Shown here: positions 7,157-14,405 of the stretch, one piece after another
Layout of the letters: every line of letters starts with the position of its first letter
How positions within the stretch are numbered: position 1 is the stretch's first letter
Source of the DNA: a virus
Direction: 5' to 3' (one strand)
Virus record (IMG/VR): IMGVR_UViG_3300027976_004165
Coordinates: 1-20,725 of that record
DNA: 20,725 nucleotides
Program-made: the position numbers and the translations under genes
Notes under the pieces: generated by a model
What the model was told of the DNA's origin: nothing
Database searches by the model: none
Seen by the model: only the letters and a program-made list of their open reading frames with translations

Positions 7157-7302
7157 TTGATGACTTACAAAAGATCGCCAAACGCATTATGCGAATGATT
7201 GAAGCAGGAGAGACTGGCCAAGATGTCTTTGCAAGGGATGCAGGAACTTTAGCAGAATTGATACTGAATATAGAAGAACTAACCACGAAGAGGTTTAAAT
7301 GA
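7153..7302 (+). CDS. Very small helical protein
   Basis: 49 residues starting MIDDLQKIAKRIMRMI. ATG 7153 overlaps the previous stop (ATGA) and is preceded by AGGAG with a 7-base gap, which decides this start over the longer frame from 7111. The stop overlaps the next ATG (ATGA). Helical and charged; unknown function. The coupling on both sides argues that it is translated. Confidence 0.55.
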   Translation: MIDDLQKIAKRIMRMIEAGETGQDVFARDAGTLAELILNIEELTTKRFK

Positions 7303-7421
7303 ACTCAGCAAGAGAAGAATTAGAACATTTCGACATGGTTGCACTGTGGGCATATGTCATAAGTCGTGCGCAAAACGATCAACAAAATATTCTTTTGATA
7401 GTAGAAGGGGGAAATGCATGA
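7299..7421 (+). CDS. Very small ORF (40 codons) coupled on both sides
   Basis: MNSAREELEHFDMVALWAYV... 40 residues. ATG 7299 overlaps the previous stop (ATGA), GAGG lies five bases upstream, and its own TGA overlaps the ATG of the methyltransferase at 7418. No family recognised. Start, ribosome binding site and coupling make it credible despite its size. Confidence 0.5.
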   Translation: MNSAREELEHFDMVALWAYVISRAQNDQQNILLIVEGGNA

Positions 7422-8542
7422 TTAGGGAACTAAACATAAACCCTGAATTCCAAGATCTGATACCGCCATTGTCGCTTGAGGAGCAAGAAAGCTTAGAAGA
7501 AATTATAATAGCTGAGGGTTGCCGTGATTCGTTAATAATTTGGGGCAATACTATAATAGATGGTCACCATCGTTATGCTATATGCCATAAAAATTATATT
7601 CCATTCACCACAGTAAATAAGAAACAAGAATTAGAAAGCGAACTAGACGTAAAGCTCTGGATGATAAACAACCAGTTTAGCCGTAGAAATTTACCAACAG
7701 AGACAAGACTGGCTTTAGCATATCAGTTCAAGGAGTTCGAGCAAGAAAAGGCTAAGGTTAGGCAAGGTACTAGGAATGACTTAGTAGAAAGAGATACTAA
7801 CATTAGCCTACCAGTAGGCTTAAGTGAAGTTACCAAAGGCAAAACTTTAGAAATAATAGCTCAAAAAGCAGGGGTAAGTAGATCTACAGCCGAGCAATAC
7901 GATGCTATCCAGAGGAAAGGCACTGATGAACAAAAAGCTGAAGTAGCTTCTGGGAATTCAAGTATCAAGAAAGTTTATACCAATATTCGCAAAGCTGAAC
8001 GTTTGGAGGCTAACAAAGTAAACGAATGGCCTAAAGGCAAGTACAGAGTTATTTACGCCGACCCACCTTGGAGTTATGGCGACGAAAGAAGCGGAGGAAG
8101 TCATGGTGGTGCAGTAGATCATTATAACACCATGAGTTTACAAGAGTTGTGTGACATGCCAGTTGTCGACTTAGCAGAAAAAGATGCGGTTTTATTTATG
8201 TGGGTTACCGCTCCAATGCTAATGAACGAAGGTAACGAAGTGCTTAAAGCTTGGGGCTTTAAATATAAAGCTCACTTTATCTGGGACAAAACAAACTCTT
8301 TCGTAGGTAACTACAACTCTGTACAGCATGAATTGTTACTCATTGGGACTAAAGGCAGTTGTACACCAGATAATACGCAACGTTTTAAGTCTATACTAAC
8401 TATAGCAAAAACTAGGAAGCATTCGGAAAAGCCAGAAGAATTCAGAAAGATAATTGAAACTCTATATACGTACGGTAACAAGATAGAACTATTTGCCCGC
8501 AAAGCTATAAAAGGCTGGGAGGTTTATGGGAATGAATGCTGA
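7418..8542 (+). CDS. ParB-like domain fused to MT-A70 family DNA adenine methyltransferase
   Basis: 374 residues from ATG 7418, chosen because a purine-rich AGGGGG site precedes it and it overlaps the previous stop. Residues about 1-100 form a ParB/Srx-like domain with DGHHR at 48-52. A helix-turn-helix follows at about 144-165 (AQKAGVSRSTAEQY). The MT-A70 catalytic domain spans about 205-374 with the DPPW motif at 215-218, which binds the target amino group; it is followed by DHYNTM and LFMWVTAP. The family methylates N6 of adenine using S-adenosylmethionine. Such fusions are common in phages and mobile elements, where methylation protects the DNA or alters regulation. The next gene (PD-(D/E)XK-like) overlaps it. 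Target site unknown. Confidence 0.9.
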   Translation: MIRELNINPEFQDLIPPLSLEEQESLEEIIIAEGCRDSLIIWGNTIIDGHHRYAICHKNYIPFTTVNKKQELESELDVKLWMINNQFSRRNLPTETRLALAYQFKEFEQEKAKVRQGTRNDLVERDTNISLPVGLSEVTKGKTLEIIAQKAGVSRSTAEQYDAIQRKGTDEQKAEVASGNSSIKKVYTNIRKAERLEANKVNEWPKGKYRVIYADPPWSYGDERSGGSHGGAVDHYNTMSLQELCDMPVVDLAEKDAVLFMWVTAPMLMNEGNEVLKAWGFKYKAHFIWDKTNSFVGNYNSVQHELLLIGTKGSCTPDNTQRFKSILTIAKTRKHSEKPEEFRKIIETLYTYGNKIELFARKAIKGWEVYGNEC

Positions 8543-9026
8543 ATACTATAAACAATTGTATCAAGAAAGATTGCCTATAGGACAAGAATTTCAAGATCAT
8601 TGCGCGGCTCTATTTTTACATGAGCTACATATACCGTTAGTTAATTTTCAAAGCAAGGATTGGCAATTTAAGATAGGCGAAAATGCTCAAGGTTTTGAGA
8701 TTAAATACGATCAGCACTTTTCTAATACCAAGAATTTTTGGATCGAGGTGCAGCAAAGAGTAACGTTAGATCAAAGCTATTACGACGCTGGCATTTATCA
8801 AAAAGACAATGCATGGATGTACTGTATCGGCGATTACTCGGTTTTGTACTTGTTCGGTAAGCATTTTTTGCAGCTATTACATCAATCTAGCAGATTTGAA
8901 ATTATAGAAAACAAGCTAAAAACTTCAAAGGGTTTTCTTTTACCACAAACAGATGCCGATAAATATTACACCCATAAAATAGAAACACCGCAAGGATTTG
9001 TGAAACTATCAGGAGGGAATGCATGA
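8526..9026 (+). CDS. PD-(D/E)XK nuclease-like phage protein
   Basis: 166 residues (164 if ATG 8532 is used; GGGAGG at 8517-8522 is nine bases from that start and only three from 8526). The core has a helix (GQEFQDHCAALFLHEL), then GENAQGFEIKYD with an E-x-K pair, then NFWIEVQQR and later DNAWMYCIGDYSVLYLFGK. This order of strands, the EIK motif and a following acidic/Gln strand fit the PD-(D/E)XK nuclease-like fold seen in phage proteins beside methyltransferases. It could be a nuclease, a restriction partner or a catalytically weak relative. Overlaps the methyltransferase by 17 bases and the kinase gene by ATGA. Confidence 0.55.
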   Translation: MGMNAEYYKQLYQERLPIGQEFQDHCAALFLHELHIPLVNFQSKDWQFKIGENAQGFEIKYDQHFSNTKNFWIEVQQRVTLDQSYYDAGIYQKDNAWMYCIGDYSVLYLFGKHFLQLLHQSSRFEIIENKLKTSKGFLLPQTDADKYYTHKIETPQGFVKLSGGNA

Positions 9027-9577
9027 GTGATAATAAAAATATTAATGAGATTATAATAGAAGACCCATCACTGATATTGCTAGTTGGTGTAAGAAGTTCT
9101 GGAAAAACTACTTTTGCAAAGAAACATTTTTTGCCTACCCAAATTATTTCTTCAGATGTATGCCGAGCTAATATTTGCGACAGCGAAACTGATATGAGAT
9201 TTTTGCAACCAGGCTTTCAATTGCTTAATGAGATCTTAGTTAAGCGTCTACAAGCAAAAAAACTATCAGTAATTGATGCTACAAACACGAGATTGGAAGA
9301 TAGACAAGGCTATCTAAAAATGGCTTGTAAATATCATGTACCGACAATAGCTATTGTATTTGATATAGAGTTAGATGTTTCTTTAGCGCGCAATTCTAAA
9401 CGTTGCGATAGGGGTGGATGTAGTGATTATATTTTCAGACAAAAAGAGCAGTTGAGTCAATCTTTCTATGAGTTAAGAAAGGGAAAAGATTACAAAGAGA
9501 TTTTTGTATTAAGCACTCCAAATCAAATAAAAAAACAAAAAATAGTGTTGTTACCAAGATTAAGAGGGGTGGCATGA
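9023..9577 (+). CDS. Polynucleotide kinase-like P-loop protein (Pnkp kinase-type, AAA_33)
   Basis: 184 residues. Walker A GVRSSGKT at 22-29, SSDVCR at 43-48 (acid acting on the 5'-OH in this family), DATN at 85-88 and RNSKRCDR at 123-130 as the lid arginines. This set and order is that of the kinase domain of bacterial Pnkp and T4 polynucleotide kinase, which phosphorylates 5'-OH ends of nucleic acid. Only the kinase domain is present: no phosphatase or ligase domain is fused, and no ligase lies near. A role in DNA or RNA end repair, or in tRNA/RNA repair during phage attack, is inferred. It overlaps both neighbours by ATGA. Confidence 0.8.
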   Translation: MSDNKNINEIIIEDPSLILLVGVRSSGKTTFAKKHFLPTQIISSDVCRANICDSETDMRFLQPGFQLLNEILVKRLQAKKLSVIDATNTRLEDRQGYLKMACKYHVPTIAIVFDIELDVSLARNSKRCDRGGCSDYIFRQKEQLSQSFYELRKGKDYKEIFVLSTPNQIKKQKIVLLPRLRGVA

Positions 9578-11064
9578 AAGCACAAACTAACCTCAATACA
9601 AAAATTAATAATAAAAAGAACCTCTTAAAGGAAGAAGGGAATATCAGAATAGAGGCTTTGTACAATATCATCCTTACTAATAAGGGAAAGCCTGACCACG
9701 TGGCTATTGATATCTACATAGAAGCTAGGTCTTGGTATAAAACTAAGAAAACGAATATCCAAGGTAATATAGTCTACTCGTCAAAGCTAAGCGGCTATGG
9801 GTGGCAGATAGGTTATGAGTATTTAGCTAATAAGCATAAATGTACTACTGAGTTAATCAGAAGAAAATTGGTCTTATTAGAAAAGTTAGGATTGCTGCAA
9901 AGAGATTTTAGAACTGAATATTATCACGGTAAAAGATTTAACAATAATATGTATCTTTTAGTATGGAAAGACACGCCTCATTTCTATAGTGAAATTGGTC
10001 TAGAAAAAAAGGTAACAACTACTCCTCAAAACCAAGTAGAGCTATGCAAAAACTCGTGTACCCCTCTCCAACAAAAATTGGACAACATATATGTAATACC
10101 CAATAACGGTAAGAAAAAAGAAGAAGAAGCTAAAGCTTATTCTTCTTCTTTTTTCTCTAGTACTCCTATTGAAGTTAATACTCCTTTAGCGTGCACGAGT
10201 GAGGAAAAAATTCAACCTTGCAAAATCGTACAAATCTCAAACACAAAACCTGAACCAGCAGCGCAAGAACCAATTACCGAAGTTCCAACCTTGGCTATTA
10301 GCTCTCTTGCGGAGCTAGCCAAGGTTTACCAAGCAGAAGAAATCCGTGTTGTGGCAAGCAAGGTGGTCAATTGTGACCAGCTGGAAGAGCAACCGTACGA
10401 AAAAATCGTACAACTGAAATCACGGATTTTAGTGGAAGAGACTGCAAGCATATCTAGCGAGGAGGGCAGTGTGAATACAGGGCGAATAGACCAAATAACG
10501 CAGTTGAAGGCGGAGATCTTCAAGGCATTTGATAGCAAAACCAGTGAGGAAATCATGGAGAATTGTACCTTTACGGAACTTGAGCCAAACAAGCTAGGAA
10601 TCAGTATAAAAGCTAAATTTAGCTTCTCTGAACATGACAAACAAAAGCTAAAAACTTGCGTTCATATGACGTATGGTTCTGAGATAAAAATGCTAAATAC
10701 CTCAGCTGTTAAACAACAAGCAGCTCTGATGCCAGTGGTTGCTCAACCAGCTCAAATTCAATCAAATTGCCAAAGATGGGAGCAATTCAAAAAGGATTTG
10801 CTCAAGTATTTTCCCGAGAAAACGGGTAATCATATTCTCAACGCTTGGTTTGATAAACTAAGAGTTAGTGAAGATGCGCCAAACAACAGAATTATCCTAA
10901 CAGGTTCAACGTTTTATGTTGATAGCATTTACAGCAGATTCGAGACTGCAATTGAAGGAGTGGTTAAGAAAATGGCAGCTTCGCAAAATAAAGTAACTCT
11001 TGAATTGCATTATGAAAATAATAGCCAGAGGCCAATAATTTACAAACCAAATGGAGGGTTTTGA
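9574..11064 (+). CDS. Winged-helix protein with C-terminal DnaA N-terminal-like domain (replication)
   Basis: 496 residues. About 20-135 form a winged helix (a helix near EALYNIILTN, recognition region CTTELIRRKLVLLEKLGLLQ, wing to NNMYLLVWK). A long Pro/Glu/Ser-rich linker follows (about 175-330). Residues about 402-496 match the DnaA domain I pattern: WEQFKKDLLKYF, NAWFDKLRV, NNRIILTGSTFYVDSIYSRF. In DnaA this domain binds the helicase loader or DnaB; here it has been joined to a different DNA-binding domain, as in the replication proteins of Rickettsia plasmids. It probably recruits helicase to the element's origin. ATGA coupling with the kinase gene. A perfect 15-bp hairpin with a T run lies inside the linker region (see the separate entry). 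Confidence 0.75.
   Translation: MKAQTNLNTKINNKKNLLKEEGNIRIEALYNIILTNKGKPDHVAIDIYIEARSWYKTKKTNIQGNIVYSSKLSGYGWQIGYEYLANKHKCTTELIRRKLVLLEKLGLLQRDFRTEYYHGKRFNNNMYLLVWKDTPHFYSEIGLEKKVTTTPQNQVELCKNSCTPLQQKLDNIYVIPNNGKKKEEEAKAYSSSFFSSTPIEVNTPLACTSEEKIQPCKIVQISNTKPEPAAQEPITEVPTLAISSLAELAKVYQAEEIRVVASKVVNCDQLEEQPYEKIVQLKSRILVEETASISSEEGSVNTGRIDQITQLKAEIFKAFDSKTSEEIMENCTFTELEPNKLGISIKAKFSFSEHDKQKLKTCVHMTYGSEIKMLNTSAVKQQAALMPVVAQPAQIQSNCQRWEQFKKDLLKYFPEKTGNHILNAWFDKLRVSEDAPNNRIILTGSTFYVDSIYSRFETAIEGVVKKMAASQNKVTLELHYENNSQRPIIYKPNGGF
10114..10154 (+). repeat. Perfect 15-bp intragenic hairpin ending in a T run
   Basis: AAAAAAGAAGAAGAA (10114-10128) and TTCTTCTTCTTTTTT (10140-10154) are perfect inverse copies around an 11-base loop. 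It lies inside the DnaA_N-type gene and encodes Lys/Glu-rich then Ser/Phe-rich residues. On the plus strand it would fold as an A/U-rich stem ending in U6, so it might slow or end transcription. Confidence 0.6.
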
Positions 11065-11065
11065 T

Positions 11066-11329
11066 ATGAATTTTATAGACGAGAATTATAGATATCCACA
11101 CAAAGGTGAGCTCATAATGTGTTTAATGAGTTTAATTTAGGATTGCCAAACAGAACATACAAAAAAACTCCGTAAGATTTTTGAATGGGCCAAAAATGAT
11201 GAAGATAAAGAGACTTTAAAAAGGATGATTAGAGCTAATAGAGTCCTTGAAGAAGGATTAGACGAAGACGCTACAAGTGGATACCGAAAACTAATTAACG
11301 ATATAACAGATTTTAGGAGAGTGGAATAA
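11066..11329 (+). pseudogene. Small gene with an in-frame amber stop at codon 25 (or two frameshifts)
   Basis: The ATG at 11066 has an excellent ribosome binding site (GGAGG at 11053-11057). Its frame meets TAG at 11138-11140, yet the same frame then stays open for 62 more codons to TAA 11327-11329, which overlaps the next ATG as TAATG. The part after the stop looks coding (KLRKIFEWAKNDEDK, then GYRKLINDITDFRRVE). The segment around the stop is alternatively readable in another frame (NVFNEFNLGLPNRTYKK), so two compensating indels, one near 11114 and one in the A run near 11162, are an equally good explanation. Product unknown. Either a broken gene or one needing readthrough or recoding. Confidence 0.5.
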
Positions 11330-12219
11330 TGACAAATAAATCTACAACAATCAAAAATAAATTACTGAAAGCCACTCACGAAGGAGAGTTGAAAATTATG
11401 CAAAAAACATTACGTTGTGCAGTTTTAGAAGACGGTTCAAGGATTCTAAGCGGTGGAGCTATATTTAGGGCATTTGATAGACCCAGCGGAGGTAGTTATT
11501 GGAATAAACCTGGTGTCCATAGACTTTTGGAGTCTTATACTGTCCAACAATATATAACTCCAGAAATTAAAAAGATAACCACCGAAATAATCTATCTAGA
11601 TAAAAACAATAATCTTAAAAAAGGTTTTGCAGCTGAAATGCTACCAGCTATATGTGATCTCTACTTAGAAGCTAGAAAAGATAATAGATTAATGAAGAAT
11701 CAACTCAGAATGGATGAAGCATCGGAAATGATGGTTAGATCTCTTGCTAATGTTGGGATTAACGCCTTGGTTGATGAAGCTACTGGCTATCAAATGGACA
11801 GGCCTGAATCCGCATTGCAAAAGTTACTTAATCTTTATTTGACTAAAGAGTATTCTCATTGGGAAAAAGTATTCCCAAATAAGTATTATGAAGAAATATT
11901 TAGGTTGAAGGGATGGATCATGAATAAAACAGAGTCTCAAAAAAGGCCTGGTTGCATTGGAAATTATACGAATGATCTAATTTATTCCCGATTAGCCCCT
12001 GGTATTAGAGAAGAGTTAAAAGTACGTCAAGAAGACAATAAATATATTAGATATCACCAATTTCTAACAAACGAATTAGGACATCCGGCATTATCCCAGC
12101 ACATGCATACAGTTATTGCTTTTATGAAAGCTTCCTCTAGTTGGGATGATTTTTATACAATGATGGAAAGAGCTTTACCTAAAAAGTCTGACCAATTTTT
12201 AATAGAGGCGACAGCATGA
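11329..12219 (+). CDS. P63C-domain phage protein
   Basis: 296 residues. Matches the P63C domain family by its landmarks: an N-terminal CAVLEDGSRILSGGAIFRAF, then AAEMLPAICDLYLEAR, then LANVGINALVDEATGYQ followed by AL-x-KLL, then WEKVFPNKYYEEIFRLKGW, YTNDLIYSRLAPGI and LTNELGHPALSQHMHTVIAF. The P63C family is found in phages, plasmids and mobile islands; its biochemical role is not established. AGGAG in TTTTAGGAGAGTGG precedes the ATG, which overlaps the previous stop (TAATG). The gene is intact and overlaps SSB by four bases (ATGA), suggesting expression with replication genes. Confidence 0.8.
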   Translation: MTNKSTTIKNKLLKATHEGELKIMQKTLRCAVLEDGSRILSGGAIFRAFDRPSGGSYWNKPGVHRLLESYTVQQYITPEIKKITTEIIYLDKNNNLKKGFAAEMLPAICDLYLEARKDNRLMKNQLRMDEASEMMVRSLANVGINALVDEATGYQMDRPESALQKLLNLYLTKEYSHWEKVFPNKYYEEIFRLKGWIMNKTESQKRPGCIGNYTNDLIYSRLAPGIREELKVRQEDNKYIRYHQFLTNELGHPALSQHMHTVIAFMKASSSWDDFYTMMERALPKKSDQFLIEATA

Positions 12220-12662
12220 GAAATAGTGCAGAGATCCAGCTTATAGGCTACGTGTATCAAGACGCAAAATGCCCGAATGAGCGAGATTATCCGAATTGGG
12301 TAGTGTTTAAGCTTTGTGTGAACAGGAAGTACAAAGATAAGAATGGAGAAGAAAAACAGGATACTAGTTGGTTTGAATGCAAATCCAATTCTGAAACAAT
12401 GTCCAAACTTATTAAGCTGTACGTCAAAGACAAGATGGGTTTATTTGTCAGAGGAATACCTAAGGCTAAAGCTTATACGACCAGTAGTGGAACAGCTGAG
12501 GCAAACATCGAAGTACTAGTTACAGAGTTTAATATTCTAACGTATCCAAAAGAAAAGACGGATACAACAGAGCAAAGTAACGGCAGGTACAAGATAGAAA
12601 GCGGCACAAAGGCAGTTATGCCAGAGGCAGAAATATACGATGACGAAATACCATTTAGTTAG
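12216..12662 (+). CDS. ssb: Single-stranded DNA-binding protein (SSB)
   Basis: 148 residues. An OB-fold domain at about 1-110 (IQLIGYVYQDAK, then WVVFKLCVNRKY, then DTSWFECKSNSE, then GLFVRGIPKAKAYTTSSG, then NIEVLVTEFNIL). A short linker leads to the acidic C-terminal tail DDEIPFS. Bacterial SSB tails normally end in ...IPF, used to dock partner proteins; here one extra Ser follows. Coats single-stranded DNA during replication of the element. Coupled to the P63C gene by ATGA. Confidence 0.85.
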   Translation: MRNSAEIQLIGYVYQDAKCPNERDYPNWVVFKLCVNRKYKDKNGEEKQDTSWFECKSNSETMSKLIKLYVKDKMGLFVRGIPKAKAYTTSSGTAEANIEVLVTEFNILTYPKEKTDTTEQSNGRYKIESGTKAVMPEAEIYDDEIPFS

Positions 12663-12669
12663 GAAAGAG

Positions 12670-13716
12670 ATGCTTAAAAAATCATTATCGGTATTTGATA
12701 TCTTTTCAGGGATAGGTGGTTTTTCTCTCGGTCTGGAAAAAGCAGGAATGAAAACAGTGGCTTTTTGCGAGACCAATCCCTTTTGCCAACAAATATTAAA
12801 AACACATTGGCGTGATATTCCGATATTTTCGGATATATCAAAGTTAACTAAAGACGATTTTAAAACGCTAAAGCCAATTGACATTATTGCAGGAGGTTTT
12901 CCTTGTCAGGATATTTCTTGTGCAGGAAAACAAGTTGGAATTAGTGGTTCAAGATCAGGACTTTGGAAAGAATTTAAAAGGTTAATTAATGAGCTCAAAC
13001 CAAGATATGCAATTATCGAAAACGTGGCAAACCTGCGTAGTAAAGGACTTGTCACGGTCCTGCAAGATTTATGGGAGATCGGGTATAATGCAGAATGGCA
13101 CTGCATACCAGCTTCTGCCTTTGGTGCGCCTCACAGGCGAGATAGGATATGGATTATTGCCTACGCCGCGTGCATCGGCACAGATGGATTGTCCATCGGA
13201 GAGGAGAAGAGACTCCCCGTGTTTAGAGACGATTGTAAAAATGCTACCGACGCCGACTGCAAGCGATGCGACTGTGGGAGATATAATCGGCAGGGAGGAT
13301 ATCTACAAGATGACTTCGAGCGGAAGTATTCGGAAGCACACCAAAAATGGGACATCGGGGAGTCTGGGATTAGCAAGACATGTAAGATTCTTTCCTACCC
13401 CAACTGCCAGAGATTACAAGGATACGGGGGATCTCAAGAAATTAGCGCAATATGTAAGCAAGAGCAGATTAGCTTGTACTATCGCACACGAGGAATTGAA
13501 CAATGGGGAGTAGAACCGGAATCAATAGCTAGACTAAAAGAAGGTCGTCTAAATCCTGATTGGGTAGAATGGCTTATGGGCTTTCCAAGTAGCTGGACGG
13601 AGAGTGGAAGTCGTAGGCAGCGTCTTATGGCTTTAGGCAATGCAGTCGTGCCATTAATTCCAGAATTTTTAGGAGAGGCAATTATAAATAGTTTTGGGAA
13701 TAATTATGATCAATAA
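12670..13716 (+). CDS. C5-cytosine DNA methyltransferase with a dual-frame variable region
   Basis: 348 residues from ATG 12670, chosen for the AGGAAAGAG just upstream (a longer frame begins inside ssb). Motif I FSGIGGFSLGL (12-22), motif IV GGFPCQDIS (75-83, nucleophile Cys79), ENV (117-119), HRRDRIWI (155-162), and near the C terminus LNPDWVEWLMGFP and motif X ALGNAVVP (about 321-328). It methylates C5 of cytosine using S-adenosylmethionine. Odd: between about 13150 and 13510 (target-recognition region) this frame is Cys-rich and unusual, while the +1 frame carries three copies of the phage-MTase motif LPTP[TR]A (see findings). The frame shown stays open throughout. Either two compensating frameshifts changed the recognition region, or the frame is an alternative version. 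Activity is uncertain. Confidence 0.8.
   Translation: MLKKSLSVFDIFSGIGGFSLGLEKAGMKTVAFCETNPFCQQILKTHWRDIPIFSDISKLTKDDFKTLKPIDIIAGGFPCQDISCAGKQVGISGSRSGLWKEFKRLINELKPRYAIIENVANLRSKGLVTVLQDLWEIGYNAEWHCIPASAFGAPHRRDRIWIIAYAACIGTDGLSIGEEKRLPVFRDDCKNATDADCKRCDCGRYNRQGGYLQDDFERKYSEAHQKWDIGESGISKTCKILSYPNCQRLQGYGGSQEISAICKQEQISLYYRTRGIEQWGVEPESIARLKEGRLNPDWVEWLMGFPSSWTESGSRRQRLMALGNAVVPLIPEFLGEAIINSFGNNYDQ
13142..13513 (+). other. Alternative-frame segment of the C5-MTase variable region
   Basis: In the +1 frame relative to the methyltransferase, an open stretch reads GYGLLPTPRASAQMD, then KMLPTPTASDATVGD (13238-13282), then RFFPTPTARDYKDTGD (about 13388-13435), and stops at TAG 13511-13513. LPTPTA-x-D repeats are typical of the target-recognition region of phage C5 methyltransferases and here appear three times in register, which chance would not produce. 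No own ribosome binding site or start is evident near 13142, so I see it as a frameshifted part of the same gene rather than a separate gene. Confidence 0.55.
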
Positions 13717-13891
13717 ATTAATAGTAGTATGCAGTTTTTTTACTGCGAGTTTTGTAACATGTTTTCTCATGACTACACTATTTTGTCATGCCAATATTAC
13801 ACAAGAACTACAGGAGTTAAATAGCAAAATTGATAGAATAGTGATATTTTTAGACCTTGATTTAAACGCTGAGGATGAGGTAGAGGAATGA
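13706..13891 (+). CDS. Small single-span membrane protein
   Basis: 61 residues from ATG 13706 (overlapping the methyltransferase stop; the TTG at 13694 would add four residues). One strongly hydrophobic N-terminal segment at about 3-27 (LIVVCSFFTASFVTCFLMTT), followed by a short helical part (ITQELQELNSKIDRIVIF) and an acidic end. It could be an anchored small regulator or a holin/spanin-like protein, but position among DNA-modification genes does not favour lysis. Overlaps the next gene by ATGA. Confidence 0.5.
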   Translation: MINKLIVVCSFFTASFVTCFLMTTLFCHANITQELQELNSKIDRIVIFLDLDLNAEDEVEE

Positions 13892-14310
13892 GTACAGTGT
13901 ATGCTAGAAAAAGCATTCTTGGTAGAATAGATAGAACTATTACTGATGATAGCCCTAAGGAAAGTGACGGCAAATTTTTGCAAGAAGCGTGTATTATATC
14001 TGATTATTACCCTGCTGAGTTTAAGTATATAAGAACCAGAATGGAGAATAAGTATGGTTTTAAGTTTAAGCATTACCGCAAACGATTAGATGCATTGGAA
14101 CAGTGGGAGAAAGAGAAAAATCCTTGGTCTGTTAAAAAAAGTAGCACTAAAAAACCTAAGCTTACAATAATCAAGGATAACGACTGGATGAAATCTTATA
14201 AAGCGGAGTTATCTCCCAGTCAAGCTCTTGAAAGGTTTTACAAACTAAAGGCCGAGGAGAAGAAGCAAAGATTGTTAGAAGAAGTTAGAAACGTAGATTT
14301 GTTATGGTGA
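13888..14310 (+). CDS. Unrecognised basic protein of the phage operon
   Basis: 140 residues, rich in Lys and aromatic residues, with no motif I recognise (YIRTRMENKYGFKFKHYRKR, then NPWSVKKSSTKKPK, then LERFYKLKAEEKKQRLLEE). The middle segment is basic and could bind nucleic acid; the end is a charged helix. Coupled to the preceding gene by ATGA. A 95-base gap then separates it from the second ParB-like methyltransferase. Confidence 0.6.
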   Translation: MSTVYARKSILGRIDRTITDDSPKESDGKFLQEACIISDYYPAEFKYIRTRMENKYGFKFKHYRKRLDALEQWEKEKNPWSVKKSSTKKPKLTIIKDNDWMKSYKAELSPSQALERFYKLKAEEKKQRLLEEVRNVDLLW

Positions 14311-14405
14311 TAATTACAATCTTTGGGTAATTATTACTCAGATAAAGAGGAGCGAGATCTACACCGTTAAAAATAACGAAAGATACTAAATAAGGTAACA
14401 AAAAA

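Noticed and set aside
7799-7822. Short hairpin AGCCTAC/GTAGGCT inside the MT-A70 gene
   Set aside because: Two-base loop, no T run, inside coding sequence; likely chance.
12537-12884. Minus-strand 115-codon frame across the ssb/methyltransferase junction
   Set aside because: Lies opposite conserved motif I and the SSB tail, has no family features, and is best explained as a shadow.
12989-13140. First 50 codons of the +1 frame in the C5-methyltransferase
   Set aside because: Here the main frame carries conserved ENV and HRRDRIW motifs and the +1 frame shows no motif; only the part after about 13145 is interesting.
13161-13376. Minus-strand frame opposite the methyltransferase variable region
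   Set aside because: No start signal or recognisable motif; the region already has two plus-strand readings, one with clear family motifs.
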